From NCBI GenBank assembly GCA_009692275.1, contig SHZL01000130.1, forward strand, positions 1-7,629: a DNA stretch of 7,629 nt, written 5' to 3'. Below are positions 1 through 6,322 of the stretch, in pieces. The notes beneath the pieces are model-generated. The model did not search any database. It worked only from the letters and a program-made list of their open reading frames with translations, and had not been told where the DNA came from. Both the position numbers and the translations under genes were made by a program. Position 1 is the first letter of the stretch. The number at the start of each line of letters is the position of its first letter. The stretch comes from Lysobacterales bacterium. Its GTDB lineage: Bacteria; Pseudomonadota; Gammaproteobacteria; Xanthomonadales; SZUA-36.

Positions 1-184
1 ATCCGCAGCACCGGCGCCCGCAAGCGTCCTGCGCCACTCCTTCGCCACGCACCTGCTCGAGGCGGGATACGATCTACGCACCTTCCAGGAATGGCTCGGC
101 CACAAAGACGTAAGCACCACGCAAATCTATACCCATATGCTCAATCACGGCGGACGTGGAGTGTTGAGTCCGCTTGATCGCTGA
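1..184 (+). CDS. intI: Integron-type tyrosine recombinase (IntI), C-terminal fragment
   Basis: This is the 3' end of a gene whose start lies left of the window; it is read in the frame beginning at base 2 and stops with TGA at 182-184. The visible ~60 residues contain LRHSFATHLLEAGYD, LGHKDVSTTQIYTH and the ending GGRGV-SPLDR. These match the C-terminal catalytic half of tyrosine recombinases, and the GGRGV.SPLD ending is characteristic of integron integrases rather than XerC/XerD. The box II arginine (codon 32-34), the later histidine of LGH (101-103) and the nucleophilic tyrosine (128-130) are present. IntI inserts and excises gene cassettes at attI/attC sites. The gene converges on cca with a 35-base gap, so any attI site and cassettes would lie beyond the left edge. 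Oddity: the histidine expected three residues before the box II arginine (normally HTLRH) is missing; the segment reads PASVLRHS. Either this is an in-frame loss of about two codons, or the extreme edge is frameshifted. Confidence 0.85.
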   Translation, partial: SAAPAPASVLRHSFATHLLEAGYDLRTFQEWLGHKDVSTTQIYTHMLNHGGRGVLSPLDR

Positions 185-219
185 TGTCGCAGGCAGTTGT
201 CGACCGCACCGTGAAGCGT

Positions 220-1488
220 CTATGCAGGTGTGTCACCTTCAGCAGACCCCAGGGGCAGCATGCCGATCGCTTCGACCCGCGCCACACGCAGTTTCTTCCC
301 GATCTCTTCGCCGCTGAGTCCGCTCACCTCGAGTGTCGCAACCTTGACGGCAAGCGCAGCCTGCAGAGCCTCACGGACGCGAGCGGCTTGCGGATAGGGT
401 TTTTCCGTGCGGTCCTTGCGCCCGCAGTAGTCGGCTTCGCAGGCCTGCAAAAAAGACTCCAGGCGCTCGGGGCGGCGCAGCAGGTCAGCTTCTTCCAGCA
501 CGCTGAGCAAACTGGCCGGGCGCAACTCCAGCGCGCGATGGCAGCGCAGGTGCAGGGCACATACATGCAGGGCCAGATCACGGAACACTACCGGGGCACG
601 CAAGCGTTCGCAGACCGCCCGCACCAGGGGCAGGCCGGTACTTTCGTGATCATGATGCGCAGGCCAATCCGCCCGGGCCGTTTGGCCTTTGCCCAGATCA
701 TGCAGCAGCAAGGCAAATCGTACTTCGCTGGACCACTCGCGCGCGGCAGCGAAATCCAGCGCCATCTGGACATGCAAACCGGTATCTATTTCCGGGTGAT
801 AACGCTCATCCTGCGGCGTGCCAAACAGGCAGTCGACCTCGGGCAGTATCCATGCCAGCGCTGCGCAATCGCGCAATATCTGGACAAACACCGACGGGCG
901 TGGTGTGGCAAGGCCGCCGGCCAGTTCGGCCCAGGTGCGTTCGGCCACCAGGTGGGCAAGCTCACCGGATGCCGCAATCTGCCGCATAAGGTCCATGGTC
1001 GCCGGATGCACAGTGAACCCAAGCTGCGCAAACCTTGCTGCAAACCGGGCAACGCGCAGCACCCGCAGCGGGTCCTCGGTAAATGCCGGTGAGACGTGGC
1101 GCAGGATGCGCTGCTCCAGGTCCTGCTGGCCGCCGTAGGGATCGACCAGTTGCCCACCTTCCCCGCGCGCCATGGCATTGATGGTCAGGTCGCGCCGGGC
1201 CAGGTCTTCCTGCAGTGAAACACCGGGGTGAAAATCCACGGTGAAGCCGTGGTAACCATGGCCCTGCTTGCGCTCGGTACGTGCCAGCGCGTATTCCTCG
1301 CCCGATTGCGGATGCAGGAACACCGGGAAAGAGGCGCCGACCTGGCGGTAACCCTGGCGCAGCAATTCTTCCGGGGTGCTGCCGGTGACTACCCAGTCAC
1401 GCTCACGCGGAGCTATGCCGAGCAGTTCGTCACGCACCGCACCACCTACCAGGTAGGTGGTTGTCTGCTGGTTGGCGGTCTGTGTCAT
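220..1488 (-). CDS. cca: CCA-adding tRNA nucleotidyltransferase (multifunctional, with HD domain)
   Basis: This enzyme builds or repairs the 3'-terminal CCA of tRNAs from CTP and ATP without a nucleic-acid template, in the cytoplasm. The 422 residues align by memory along their whole length with the E. coli enzyme (412 aa). The class II nucleotidyltransferase head has YLVGGAVRD (12-20), then RERDWVV (28-34), FPVFLHP (54-60), EYALARTERK (65-74) and RRDLTINAMA (98-107). The neck has EDPLRVLRVARFAARF (138-153). A C-terminal HD domain, with LLHDLGKG (261-268) and HHDHE (278-282), is typical of the long gammaproteobacterial form, which also has 2'-nucleotidase, 2',3'-cyclic phosphodiesterase and phosphatase activities. 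The first acidic residue of the catalytic D-x-D pair is Glu29 (E-R-D, with Asp31). ATG at 1488 is chosen because it overlaps the preceding stop as ATGA; no clear Shine-Dalgarno is visible, so translational coupling is likely. Downstream it converges on the integrase gene. Confidence 0.97.
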   Translation of the reverse strand: MTQTANQQTTTYLVGGAVRDELLGIAPRERDWVVTGSTPEELLRQGYRQVGASFPVFLHPQSGEEYALARTERKQGHGYHGFTVDFHPGVSLQEDLARRDLTINAMARGEGGQLVDPYGGQQDLEQRILRHVSPAFTEDPLRVLRVARFAARFAQLGFTVHPATMDLMRQIAASGELAHLVAERTWAELAGGLATPRPSVFVQILRDCAALAWILPEVDCLFGTPQDERYHPEIDTGLHVQMALDFAAAREWSSEVRFALLLHDLGKGQTARADWPAHHDHESTGLPLVRAVCERLRAPVVFRDLALHVCALHLRCHRALELRPASLLSVLEEADLLRRPERLESFLQACEADYCGRKDRTEKPYPQAARVREALQAALAVKVATLEVSGLSGEEIGKKLRVARVEAIGMLPLGSAEGDTPA

Positions 1489-2438
1489 CGTGTGGACTTG
1501 TCTTGCATGGCGTGTCGACGCCAGCTATCCAGCCGGGATTGGTGCAGTGAACCGGCCAGGTAGCCCGGAACCACGGATTTCAGGGAGCGCGGCTTGATCC
1601 CCAGTTCTGGCAAGGCGTTTGCCTTGCTGACATTGTCCAGTTGCAGGGACTGGTAGTTGTCGCTGGAAAAAGGTTTGCCCGGGACGAAATCCATCAGGTA
1701 GCCCTGCGCACGGGAAATAAGATCAGGCAGACCAATGATCCAGCGCTTCTTACCCAAAACCCGGGCAGTGAATTCAACCAGTTCCCGCAGTGTGTAAACC
1801 TTGGGACCCACCAGGTCGAAGCTTTGGTCAGCATTGGCCCCGCCCTGCAGAACCTGTCCAACGGCGCTGGCGACATCACCCACCCAAACCGGCTGCAGTT
1901 TTGCCCCCGGGCAGGCCAAAGGCAACACAGGCGTTAGCTTGAGCAGAGCCGCAAAGCGATTGAAGAAGGCATCGCCTGCGCCAAAAATTACCGAAGGCCT
2001 GAGCAGGCTTGCGTCAATGCATTCCGCCTGCCTGAGCAATTCCTCTGCTTTGCCTTTGCTGACCAGGTAATGGCTGGTGCCCTTGCCCGCATTCAATGCA
2101 CTGAACTGGATTACCCGTCTGACCCCGGTGATGCGGCATGCCTCAATCAGGTTTTCAACCAGCCCAACGTGCATCGCATGAAAGCCCCGGCCATTCCGGC
2201 CGCGCTCATTGAGTATGCCCACGAGGTTGATGACTGCATCTGCACCTGCCAGCTCGGGCACCAGGTGTGCGCTGCTGAAGTCCGTCAGCTGCCTGAGGTC
2301 TACTCCCGGAATCAACAGCAACTGGCGGGCACGGTTCGGGTCCCTGCACAGCACGGTGCAGCGGTGGCCCCGGCTGGACAGCTCCGGTAACAAATGGCTG
2401 CCCACAAACCCTGTCGCACCCAGCAGGACAATGCGCAT
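1485..2438 (-). CDS. NDUFA9-like atypical SDR: NAD(P)-binding epimerase/dehydratase-family protein
   Basis: This is a 317-residue Rossmann-fold protein of the extended/atypical short-chain dehydrogenase group usually annotated 'complex I NDUFA9 subunit family' or 'NAD-dependent epimerase/dehydratase'. Numbered from the chosen ATG, it begins MRIVLLGATGFVGSHLLPEL with the nucleotide-binding GxxGxxG motif at about residues 7-13. ADAVINLVG (about 67-75) is the usual end of strand 4. VIQFSALNAGKGTSHYLVSK (about 109-128) holds a Tyr-x3-Lys pair (Tyr124, Lys128), and LLRPSVIFGAGD (about 145-156) is typical of the family. Substrate and physiological role are unknown; NDUFA9 itself is a non-catalytic accessory subunit of mitochondrial complex I, so a redox reaction should not be assumed. 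ATG at 2438 is preferred over in-frame TTG at 2444 because AAGGG (2445-2449) sits six bases from the ATG but directly abuts the TTG. The start lies two bases after the slt stop, and its own stop overlaps the cca start (ATGA). Confidence 0.9.
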   Translation of the reverse strand: MRIVLLGATGFVGSHLLPELSSRGHRCTVLCRDPNRARQLLLIPGVDLRQLTDFSSAHLVPELAGADAVINLVGILNERGRNGRGFHAMHVGLVENLIEACRITGVRRVIQFSALNAGKGTSHYLVSKGKAEELLRQAECIDASLLRPSVIFGAGDAFFNRFAALLKLTPVLPLACPGAKLQPVWVGDVASAVGQVLQGGANADQSFDLVGPKVYTLRELVEFTARVLGKKRWIIGLPDLISRAQGYLMDFVPGKPFSSDNYQSLQLDNVSKANALPELGIKPRSLKSVVPGYLAGSLHQSRLDSWRRHAMQDKSTR

Positions 2439-2440
2439 GA

Positions 2441-4540
2441 TCAACCCTTATTTGCCGCAACTGGCGCGGCAATCGGCGCCGCGACCTGGGCCGGGACCTG
2501 AACCGGACCGGGGCAGGCTACTTCGGCATACGTCGCGCTTGCAGTGCCGGGTTTCACGGCGGCTGAATCGGGCGCCTGCAACCTGGAGCTGATGCGCTGC
2601 ACCGGGCGTTGCAAGCGCCAGTCATAAATCGTGGCAAACGCCAGCACCTTGGGAATGTAGTCCCGGGTTTCATGATAGGGCAGCAACTCGACCCAGATGG
2701 CGGCGTCCGACCCGGGCAAACTTTCCAGCCACCTTTTTACTGCACCCGGCCCCGCATTGTATGCCCCGGTAACCAGCATCTCGTTGCCATTGAACTTGCG
2801 CATCAGCTCGCGCAGGAAGGTCGTACCAAAAACCACGTTGTCCCGTACCTGCATCAGCTGGTCACTGCCACGATAGGAATAGCCGTGGCTGCGCGCCAAC
2901 TGCGCTGCGGTTCCCGGCAAGACCTGCATCAACCCGCGGGCATCGGCGGGGGAAACAGCATCCGGGGCCATGGCGCTTTCCGCCCGCATCAGGCCGAGCA
3001 CCCAGGCCGGGTCGATATTCTGCTTTCCCGCCTGCTCTTGCACCACGGCAGCAAAATTCAGCGGGAAGCGCCAGTCGTACAAACTGCGGTCCTCGACTGC
3101 AGACAGCGCAAGAATCGCCAGGTCGGGGCGGTCCTGTTCAGTGGCCAGGGCAGCAGCGAGGCGCCGGTCTGTGGCAGGCATCTGCCTGACGTTCAGGTTC
3201 CACTCACGGCGCGCCCACGAGGTGAGGCCGGCTGCCTGCAATGCTTCCACTCTGCGCATCAACGGCTGGTCATGGAACGCCGTCAGATCCTGCGGTGTGA
3301 CGCCGGGATCCTGCGCACAAATGGCATAGGGGCGGTTGAGGAAGTCAGCAGCCAGAAAGCCGAAATAGGTAGCGTCAGCAGACAAGGTATCCAATGCCGC
3401 CATTGCCCGATCCTGCTCACCCAGCTTTAACCGTGCCACGGAGTCCCAATAACGCCAACGGTCACTGTTCCTGGCAACATCACTCATGGCCGCGATCGCC
3501 TGGCTTACTTCCGCCCAGTTGGCTGCAGCCAGCCCGGCTCTTGCCCACCATTCCAGCAGGCCGTCGGTTCGGCCGGAAACGGGCACAGCCTGCATGCGGG
3601 CAAGAGTCTCCGGCATATTCGCCACCGCAGACCACTGGGCTATTTCGCGCAGAAGGTCGGCCAACTGTTGCTCAGTCCACTGGATTTTTCCCTTCAGTGA
3701 ATGGTAGTAACGCCATGCAAGGTCAGCATCTTTGCGCGCCAGGCGCTGCAGGCCGAACGCAGTGATATCTCCCGCCTGTGGCTGGTTGGGCCACTGCCGC
3801 GCGCGATCCAGGCGCACGTAGTTCTGCTGATCCTGTTGCTGCCAACGCTCCAGCCACACCTTGTCATGCGGTGCAACAAAATGGGCCAGGTACACGGTAA
3901 GGCCGGGATGGTCCGCCTGCATGGCCCGATTGACGCGCAACCAGGCCAGATCGTGGGTTATACCCCCTGCTTTCCTCAACCAGGCAAATACCGGATCGCA
4001 GGCATCCGGCGCGGATTTTCCAACGGCCCACAGGGCCTGCGCCTGGGGCAGTACCTCAGCGGCGGGTTTGCGCTGGATGGCCGCTTGCACGACATAGCAC
4101 TGAATTTCTTCGTCCGTTGCACCCCCGGCATAAGTCAGCACGTCATCCCAGCGGCCGCTCTTTCCCAGCGCCACCAGCCAGCTCTTGCGCAGGCCGGCGG
4201 TAAACGCCCAGTCGGCATGGGCATCCAGGAAGGCGGACATCTCTGCCGGGCTGATCGTTGCTCGCCGTGACTCGTAGTCCGCATACTGCAAGTAGGGATA
4301 AAGCACGTAGTTAAGCAAGCCGCTCTCGAGCTGCTCAAAGAGTGCCCTGTCACCCCGATTGGCAGCCTGCCAGGCCTGCTTGAATTGCGCCAGCGCCGGG
4401 TCCGACGCCGGCGACTGCTGCGCTGCCTCAATGGGCAAGGCGCACATCAGGCCAAGAAGAAAGGCTGCTGAGGCTGAGCGAAATGAACGTATCAAGACAT
4501 CGCGACCTGGACGCGTGTGGAATAAGGTGCTCGAACTCAC
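2441..4540 (-). CDS. slt: Soluble lytic murein transglycosylase, Slt70 type
   Basis: This periplasmic enzyme cleaves the MurNAc-GlcNAc bond of peptidoglycan and leaves 1,6-anhydro-MurNAc ends. At 699 residues it is somewhat longer than E. coli Slt70 (645). After an N-terminal signal sequence (hydrophobic run about residues 22-40, cleavage near IEAA-QQ), residues ~45-500 form the long alpha-helical, Trp-rich superhelix of the family. The catalytic domain follows: WVLGLMRAESAM (about 513-524) with catalytic Glu521, then SPADARGLMQVLPGTA (530-545), AYNAGPGAVKRWL (593-605) and ETRDYIPKVL (624-633). A Pro/Ala-rich tail of about 45 residues follows the domain, unlike Slt70. The start is uncertain. 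GTG at 4540 gives the full ORF but has no Shine-Dalgarno and a long n-region. TTG at 4495 (residue 16) would give a compact signal peptide, with AGG ten bases upstream. It is the first gene of a probable slt-SDR-cca unit. Confidence 0.95.
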   Translation of the reverse strand: MSSSTLFHTRPGRDVLIRSFRSASAAFLLGLMCALPIEAAQQSPASDPALAQFKQAWQAANRGDRALFEQLESGLLNYVLYPYLQYADYESRRATISPAEMSAFLDAHADWAFTAGLRKSWLVALGKSGRWDDVLTYAGGATDEEIQCYVVQAAIQRKPAAEVLPQAQALWAVGKSAPDACDPVFAWLRKAGGITHDLAWLRVNRAMQADHPGLTVYLAHFVAPHDKVWLERWQQQDQQNYVRLDRARQWPNQPQAGDITAFGLQRLARKDADLAWRYYHSLKGKIQWTEQQLADLLREIAQWSAVANMPETLARMQAVPVSGRTDGLLEWWARAGLAAANWAEVSQAIAAMSDVARNSDRWRYWDSVARLKLGEQDRAMAALDTLSADATYFGFLAADFLNRPYAICAQDPGVTPQDLTAFHDQPLMRRVEALQAAGLTSWARREWNLNVRQMPATDRRLAAALATEQDRPDLAILALSAVEDRSLYDWRFPLNFAAVVQEQAGKQNIDPAWVLGLMRAESAMAPDAVSPADARGLMQVLPGTAAQLARSHGYSYRGSDQLMQVRDNVVFGTTFLRELMRKFNGNEMLVTGAYNAGPGAVKRWLESLPGSDAAIWVELLPYHETRDYIPKVLAFATIYDWRLQRPVQRISSRLQAPDSAAVKPGTASATYAEVACPGPVQVPAQVAAPIAAPVAANKG
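2445..2449 (-). promoter_or_regulatory. Ribosome binding site deciding the start of the NDUFA9-like gene
   Basis: On the minus strand AAGGG lies within the last codons of slt, followed by six bases (TTGATC) and ATG at 2438. The alternative TTG at 2444 touches the AAGGG and so has no usable spacing. The slt stop codon TGA (2443-2441) lies between the site and the ATG, so ribosomes ending on slt are well placed to reinitiate. Confidence 0.75.
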
Positions 4541-4546
4541 AGTAGC

Positions 4547-4575
4547 AGATTAAGAAAATGCAGGTCCGGCGGCAA
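4547..4575 (-). promoter_or_regulatory. Putative sigma-70 promoter for slt-SDR-cca
   Basis: In the 75-base gap upstream of slt, the minus strand carries TTGCCG (4575-4570), a 17-base spacer and TAATCT (4552-4547). These match the -35 and -10 consensus at four of six positions each. Transcription would begin near 4540, on or next to the GTG codon. The message would then be leaderless if GTG is used, or would have a leader of about 45 bases if slt starts at TTG 4495. This is predicted by eye only. Confidence 0.4.
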
Positions 4576-4615
4576 GTGAAATTGTATGGATAAAATCGTT
4601 ATGGTGAGACTTCGG

Positions 4616-5464
4616 TCAGGAAATCTGGTCTGGACTTTCCGAAGCCAGCGTTTCAACGCTGACCACGGGCCGCATGGCCGGCCTGAGGCGCACCCCCGGG
4701 GGTAGCTGCACTTCCAGTTCCACCGGGCAATGGTCCGAATAAGTCACTTGCAGCACGCGGGGGTTGAGGCTTAACAGCGACTGGGTCAAAAGGATATGGT
4801 CAATAGCCCGCTGGGGCTGCCACGACGGATAGCTGGGTAGCCCGCCCGTGGGGGTAGATAAATTTAGCCGCTTACAAAAATCCAGCACTTCGGGACTGGA
4901 AACCGGTGTGTTCAGGTCGCCCATTACGACCAGGTTTGCATGGGATCCCAACTGCCTGGACAGGAACTCGAGCTGGAGTTTACGTGCTCTCTTGCCCAGC
5001 GCGAGGTGCACGACCGCGATGACCAGGCCCGCGTCTCCCTTACCGAAGCGTACCACCAGGGAACCGCGGCCCGGAATCACCCCGGGCAAGCGGAATTCCT
5101 CTACGGCATCGGGCTCGAAGCGGCTCAGGAAGCCGTTTCCGGCATACGCAACCGTGCCCACTTTCCGGTTGGACTGGTGACACCAGAAGGGCATGCCTGC
5201 CTGGCTCGCCAGGTAGCGGGACTGGTTTATGAAACCGGACCGCAGGCTGCCGGAATCAACTTCTTGCAAGGCAACCATGTCATACGGGGTAACCATACCG
5301 GCAATGGCATCAAGATTTTCGGTGCGCCGGCTGTGCGGGAGAATCTGGCGCCAACTGTGCGTGACGTAGTGGTGGTAGTGGGCGGTCGATGTCCCGGCCT
5401 GGATGTTGAAACTCAGCAGGCGCAGCGTCTGCAGACCTTCAGGGTCCTGTTGAGAGTAATGCAC
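4616..5464 (-). CDS. Endonuclease/exonuclease/phosphatase (EEP) family protein
   Basis: This is a 282-residue metal-dependent phosphoesterase of the EEP superfamily (DNase I / exonuclease III / inositol-phosphatase fold). The full catalytic set is visible: Asn20 in LLSFNIQ, Glu68 in VALQEVD, His153 in VVHLAL, Asp183 and Asn185 in MGDLNTP, Asp222 in RAIDHILL, and Asp244-His245 in YSDHCPV. No signal peptide or membrane segment is seen, so it should be cytoplasmic. The substrate cannot be read from the sequence: DNA, RNA or a phospho-lipid/sugar head group are all possible. The start is GTG at 5464, with an in-frame TAA just upstream (5476-5474) and GGTAAG (5478-5473) eight bases before it. It lies 64 bases downstream of dsbA. 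As I recall, a homologue occupies the same place next to dsbA and cytochrome c4 in Pseudomonas, which suggests a conserved but unexplained association. Confidence 0.92.
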   Translation of the reverse strand: MHYSQQDPEGLQTLRLLSFNIQAGTSTAHYHHYVTHSWRQILPHSRRTENLDAIAGMVTPYDMVALQEVDSGSLRSGFINQSRYLASQAGMPFWCHQSNRKVGTVAYAGNGFLSRFEPDAVEEFRLPGVIPGRGSLVVRFGKGDAGLVIAVVHLALGKRARKLQLEFLSRQLGSHANLVVMGDLNTPVSSPEVLDFCKRLNLSTPTGGLPSYPSWQPQRAIDHILLTQSLLSLNPRVLQVTYSDHCPVELEVQLPPGVRLRPAMRPVVSVETLASESPDQIS

Positions 5465-5494
5465 CCGGCAAACTTACCAATGGCCACGCGCCGA

Positions 5495-5519
5495 CCAGGC
5501 CCCGGATTCGGCGGCCCGG
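5495..5519 (-). other. GC-rich stem-loop between dsbA and the EEP gene
   Basis: Ten bases after the dsbA stop the minus-strand transcript can fold CCGGGCC (5519-5513) with GGCCTGG (5501-5495). This gives seven pairs including one G-U around an 11-base loop. No U-tract follows, so it is not a standard intrinsic terminator. It could slow RNA decay or reduce read-through, or be chance in GC-rich DNA. Confidence 0.3.
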
Positions 5520-5528
5520 ATCGTCAAT

Positions 5529-6248
5529 CTAGCCCTGGTCTTCCTTTGCAGGTGCGGCTTCTTTCGCTGCGGCGCCTGCCGAAGTGGCCAGCTTGCGTTC
5601 AGCAAACTCTTTCGCAACGAGGAAATCGACGACATCCAGCATCACATCGTAGTTAGGGACCGCTTCGTTACCGGAAATCGAGTATTTGTCAGCAACTATC
5701 AGGGTTGGAGTGCCGCGCACGCCGGACTCTTGCACAACACCCTGGTCTCTGCGCAGTTTCGCATCAACCGCAAATGACTGGGCTGTGGCGACGAACTGAT
5801 TGGCGGCGACTCCGTAGGCCGAATAGAACTCTCCAAGCTGTTGCATGTCCTTGTACATTTCTTTTTCTTTCCAGATCTTGTCCATCAGGGCCGCGTGAGA
5901 CTTGTCGGCGATACCCATGACTTCGGCAGTCACATAGGCGCGGGCATAAAGATCCCAGGATTCACGGCCGAACACGACGGGAATGCGTTTGAATTCGACA
6001 TACTCGGGTTTGCGTTGCAACCAACTGCTGATGTACGGCTCGAAGCTCGCGCAGTGCGTGCACATGTAGCTGAATGCCTCGGTCAGGGAAACCTTGGGCC
6101 CGGTCGTAACAGGTGCATTTTCAATGAGGGTGTAGTGAATATCTTGCTGGTACTTAGTCGCCTGCGAATCCTGTGCCAATGCGCTGGTGGCGCCAAACAG
6201 GAAAAATGCGGACAGCATGGCCGAGAGGCCAATTGATTTGTTACGCAT
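5529..6248 (-). CDS. dsbA: Thiol:disulfide interchange protein DsbA
   Basis: This periplasmic thioredoxin-fold oxidase introduces disulfide bonds into exported proteins and is normally re-oxidised by DsbB. Numbered from the chosen ATG (239 aa), residues 1-26 are a Sec signal peptide (MRNKSIG, then a hydrophobic core) cleaved after ATSALA. The mature protein has AFSYMCTHCASFEPY with the active site Cys63-Thr-His-Cys66. The helical insertion domain follows, then GVRGTPTLIVADKY with the cis-proline Pro181. The tail is Ala/Lys/Glu-rich (last ~20 residues). The dipeptide is Thr-His, whereas E. coli and Pseudomonas DsbA have Pro-His, and the residue before the cis-proline is Thr rather than Val. 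ATG at 6248 is chosen because GGAG (6260-6257) lies eight bases upstream; the in-frame GTG at 6257 falls inside that site. It is 74 bases downstream of the cytochrome c4 gene and probably co-transcribed. A DsbA family member is certain; DsbA rather than DsbL is likely. Confidence 0.95.
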   Translation of the reverse strand: MRNKSIGLSAMLSAFFLFGATSALAQDSQATKYQQDIHYTLIENAPVTTGPKVSLTEAFSYMCTHCASFEPYISSWLQRKPEYVEFKRIPVVFGRESWDLYARAYVTAEVMGIADKSHAALMDKIWKEKEMYKDMQQLGEFYSAYGVAANQFVATAQSFAVDAKLRRDQGVVQESGVRGTPTLIVADKYSISGNEAVPNYDVMLDVVDFLVAKEFAERKLATSAGAAAKEAAPAKEDQG

Positions 6249-6256
6249 AAAAACCA

Positions 6257-6260
6257 CTCC
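6257..6260 (-). promoter_or_regulatory. Ribosome binding site deciding the dsbA start
   Basis: GGAG on the minus strand, followed by eight bases (TGGTTTTT) and ATG at 6248. The upstream in-frame GTG at 6257-6255 shares a base with this site, so it is unlikely to be the initiation codon. Confidence 0.75.
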
Positions 6261-6302
6261 GTCTGATTATTGGTCAGGAACACCCACCCCGCACGCCACA
6301 GA

Positions 6303-6316
6303 CCGCGCAATCGCGG
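6303..6316 (-). other. Short stem-loop between the cytochrome c4 gene and dsbA
   Basis: CCGCG (6303-6307) pairs perfectly with CGCGG (6312-6316) around a four-base loop, seven bases past the cytochrome c4 stop codon. The stem is only five pairs, no U-run follows and dsbA starts 55 bases further on. A weak attenuator or processing element is possible; termination is unlikely. Confidence 0.25.
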
Positions 6317-6322
6317 GTGAGT

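Noticed and set aside
1..184. XerC/XerD assignment for the recombinase tail
   Set aside because: The GGRGV.SPLD ending is the integron integrase type, and Xer proteins end differently after the YTH motif.
185..219. Bidirectional terminator between the integrase and cca
   Set aside because: I see only a GTCGAC hexamer palindrome, with no stable stem followed by T-runs on either strand.
184..1092. Long plus-strand open frame (302 codons) opposite cca
   Set aside because: It is antisense to a full-length, motif-complete cca gene; the translation has no recognisable domain and the frame is explained by GC-rich codon structure of the opposite strand.
2609..3430. Plus-strand open frame (273 codons) opposite slt
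   Set aside because: It is antisense to the slt coding region, with no family motif and no ribosome binding site of note. It is a shadow frame.
4940..5656. Plus-strand open frame (238 codons) spanning the EEP gene and the end of dsbA
   Set aside because: It crosses two well-supported minus-strand genes, and its product looks like random GC-rich translation.
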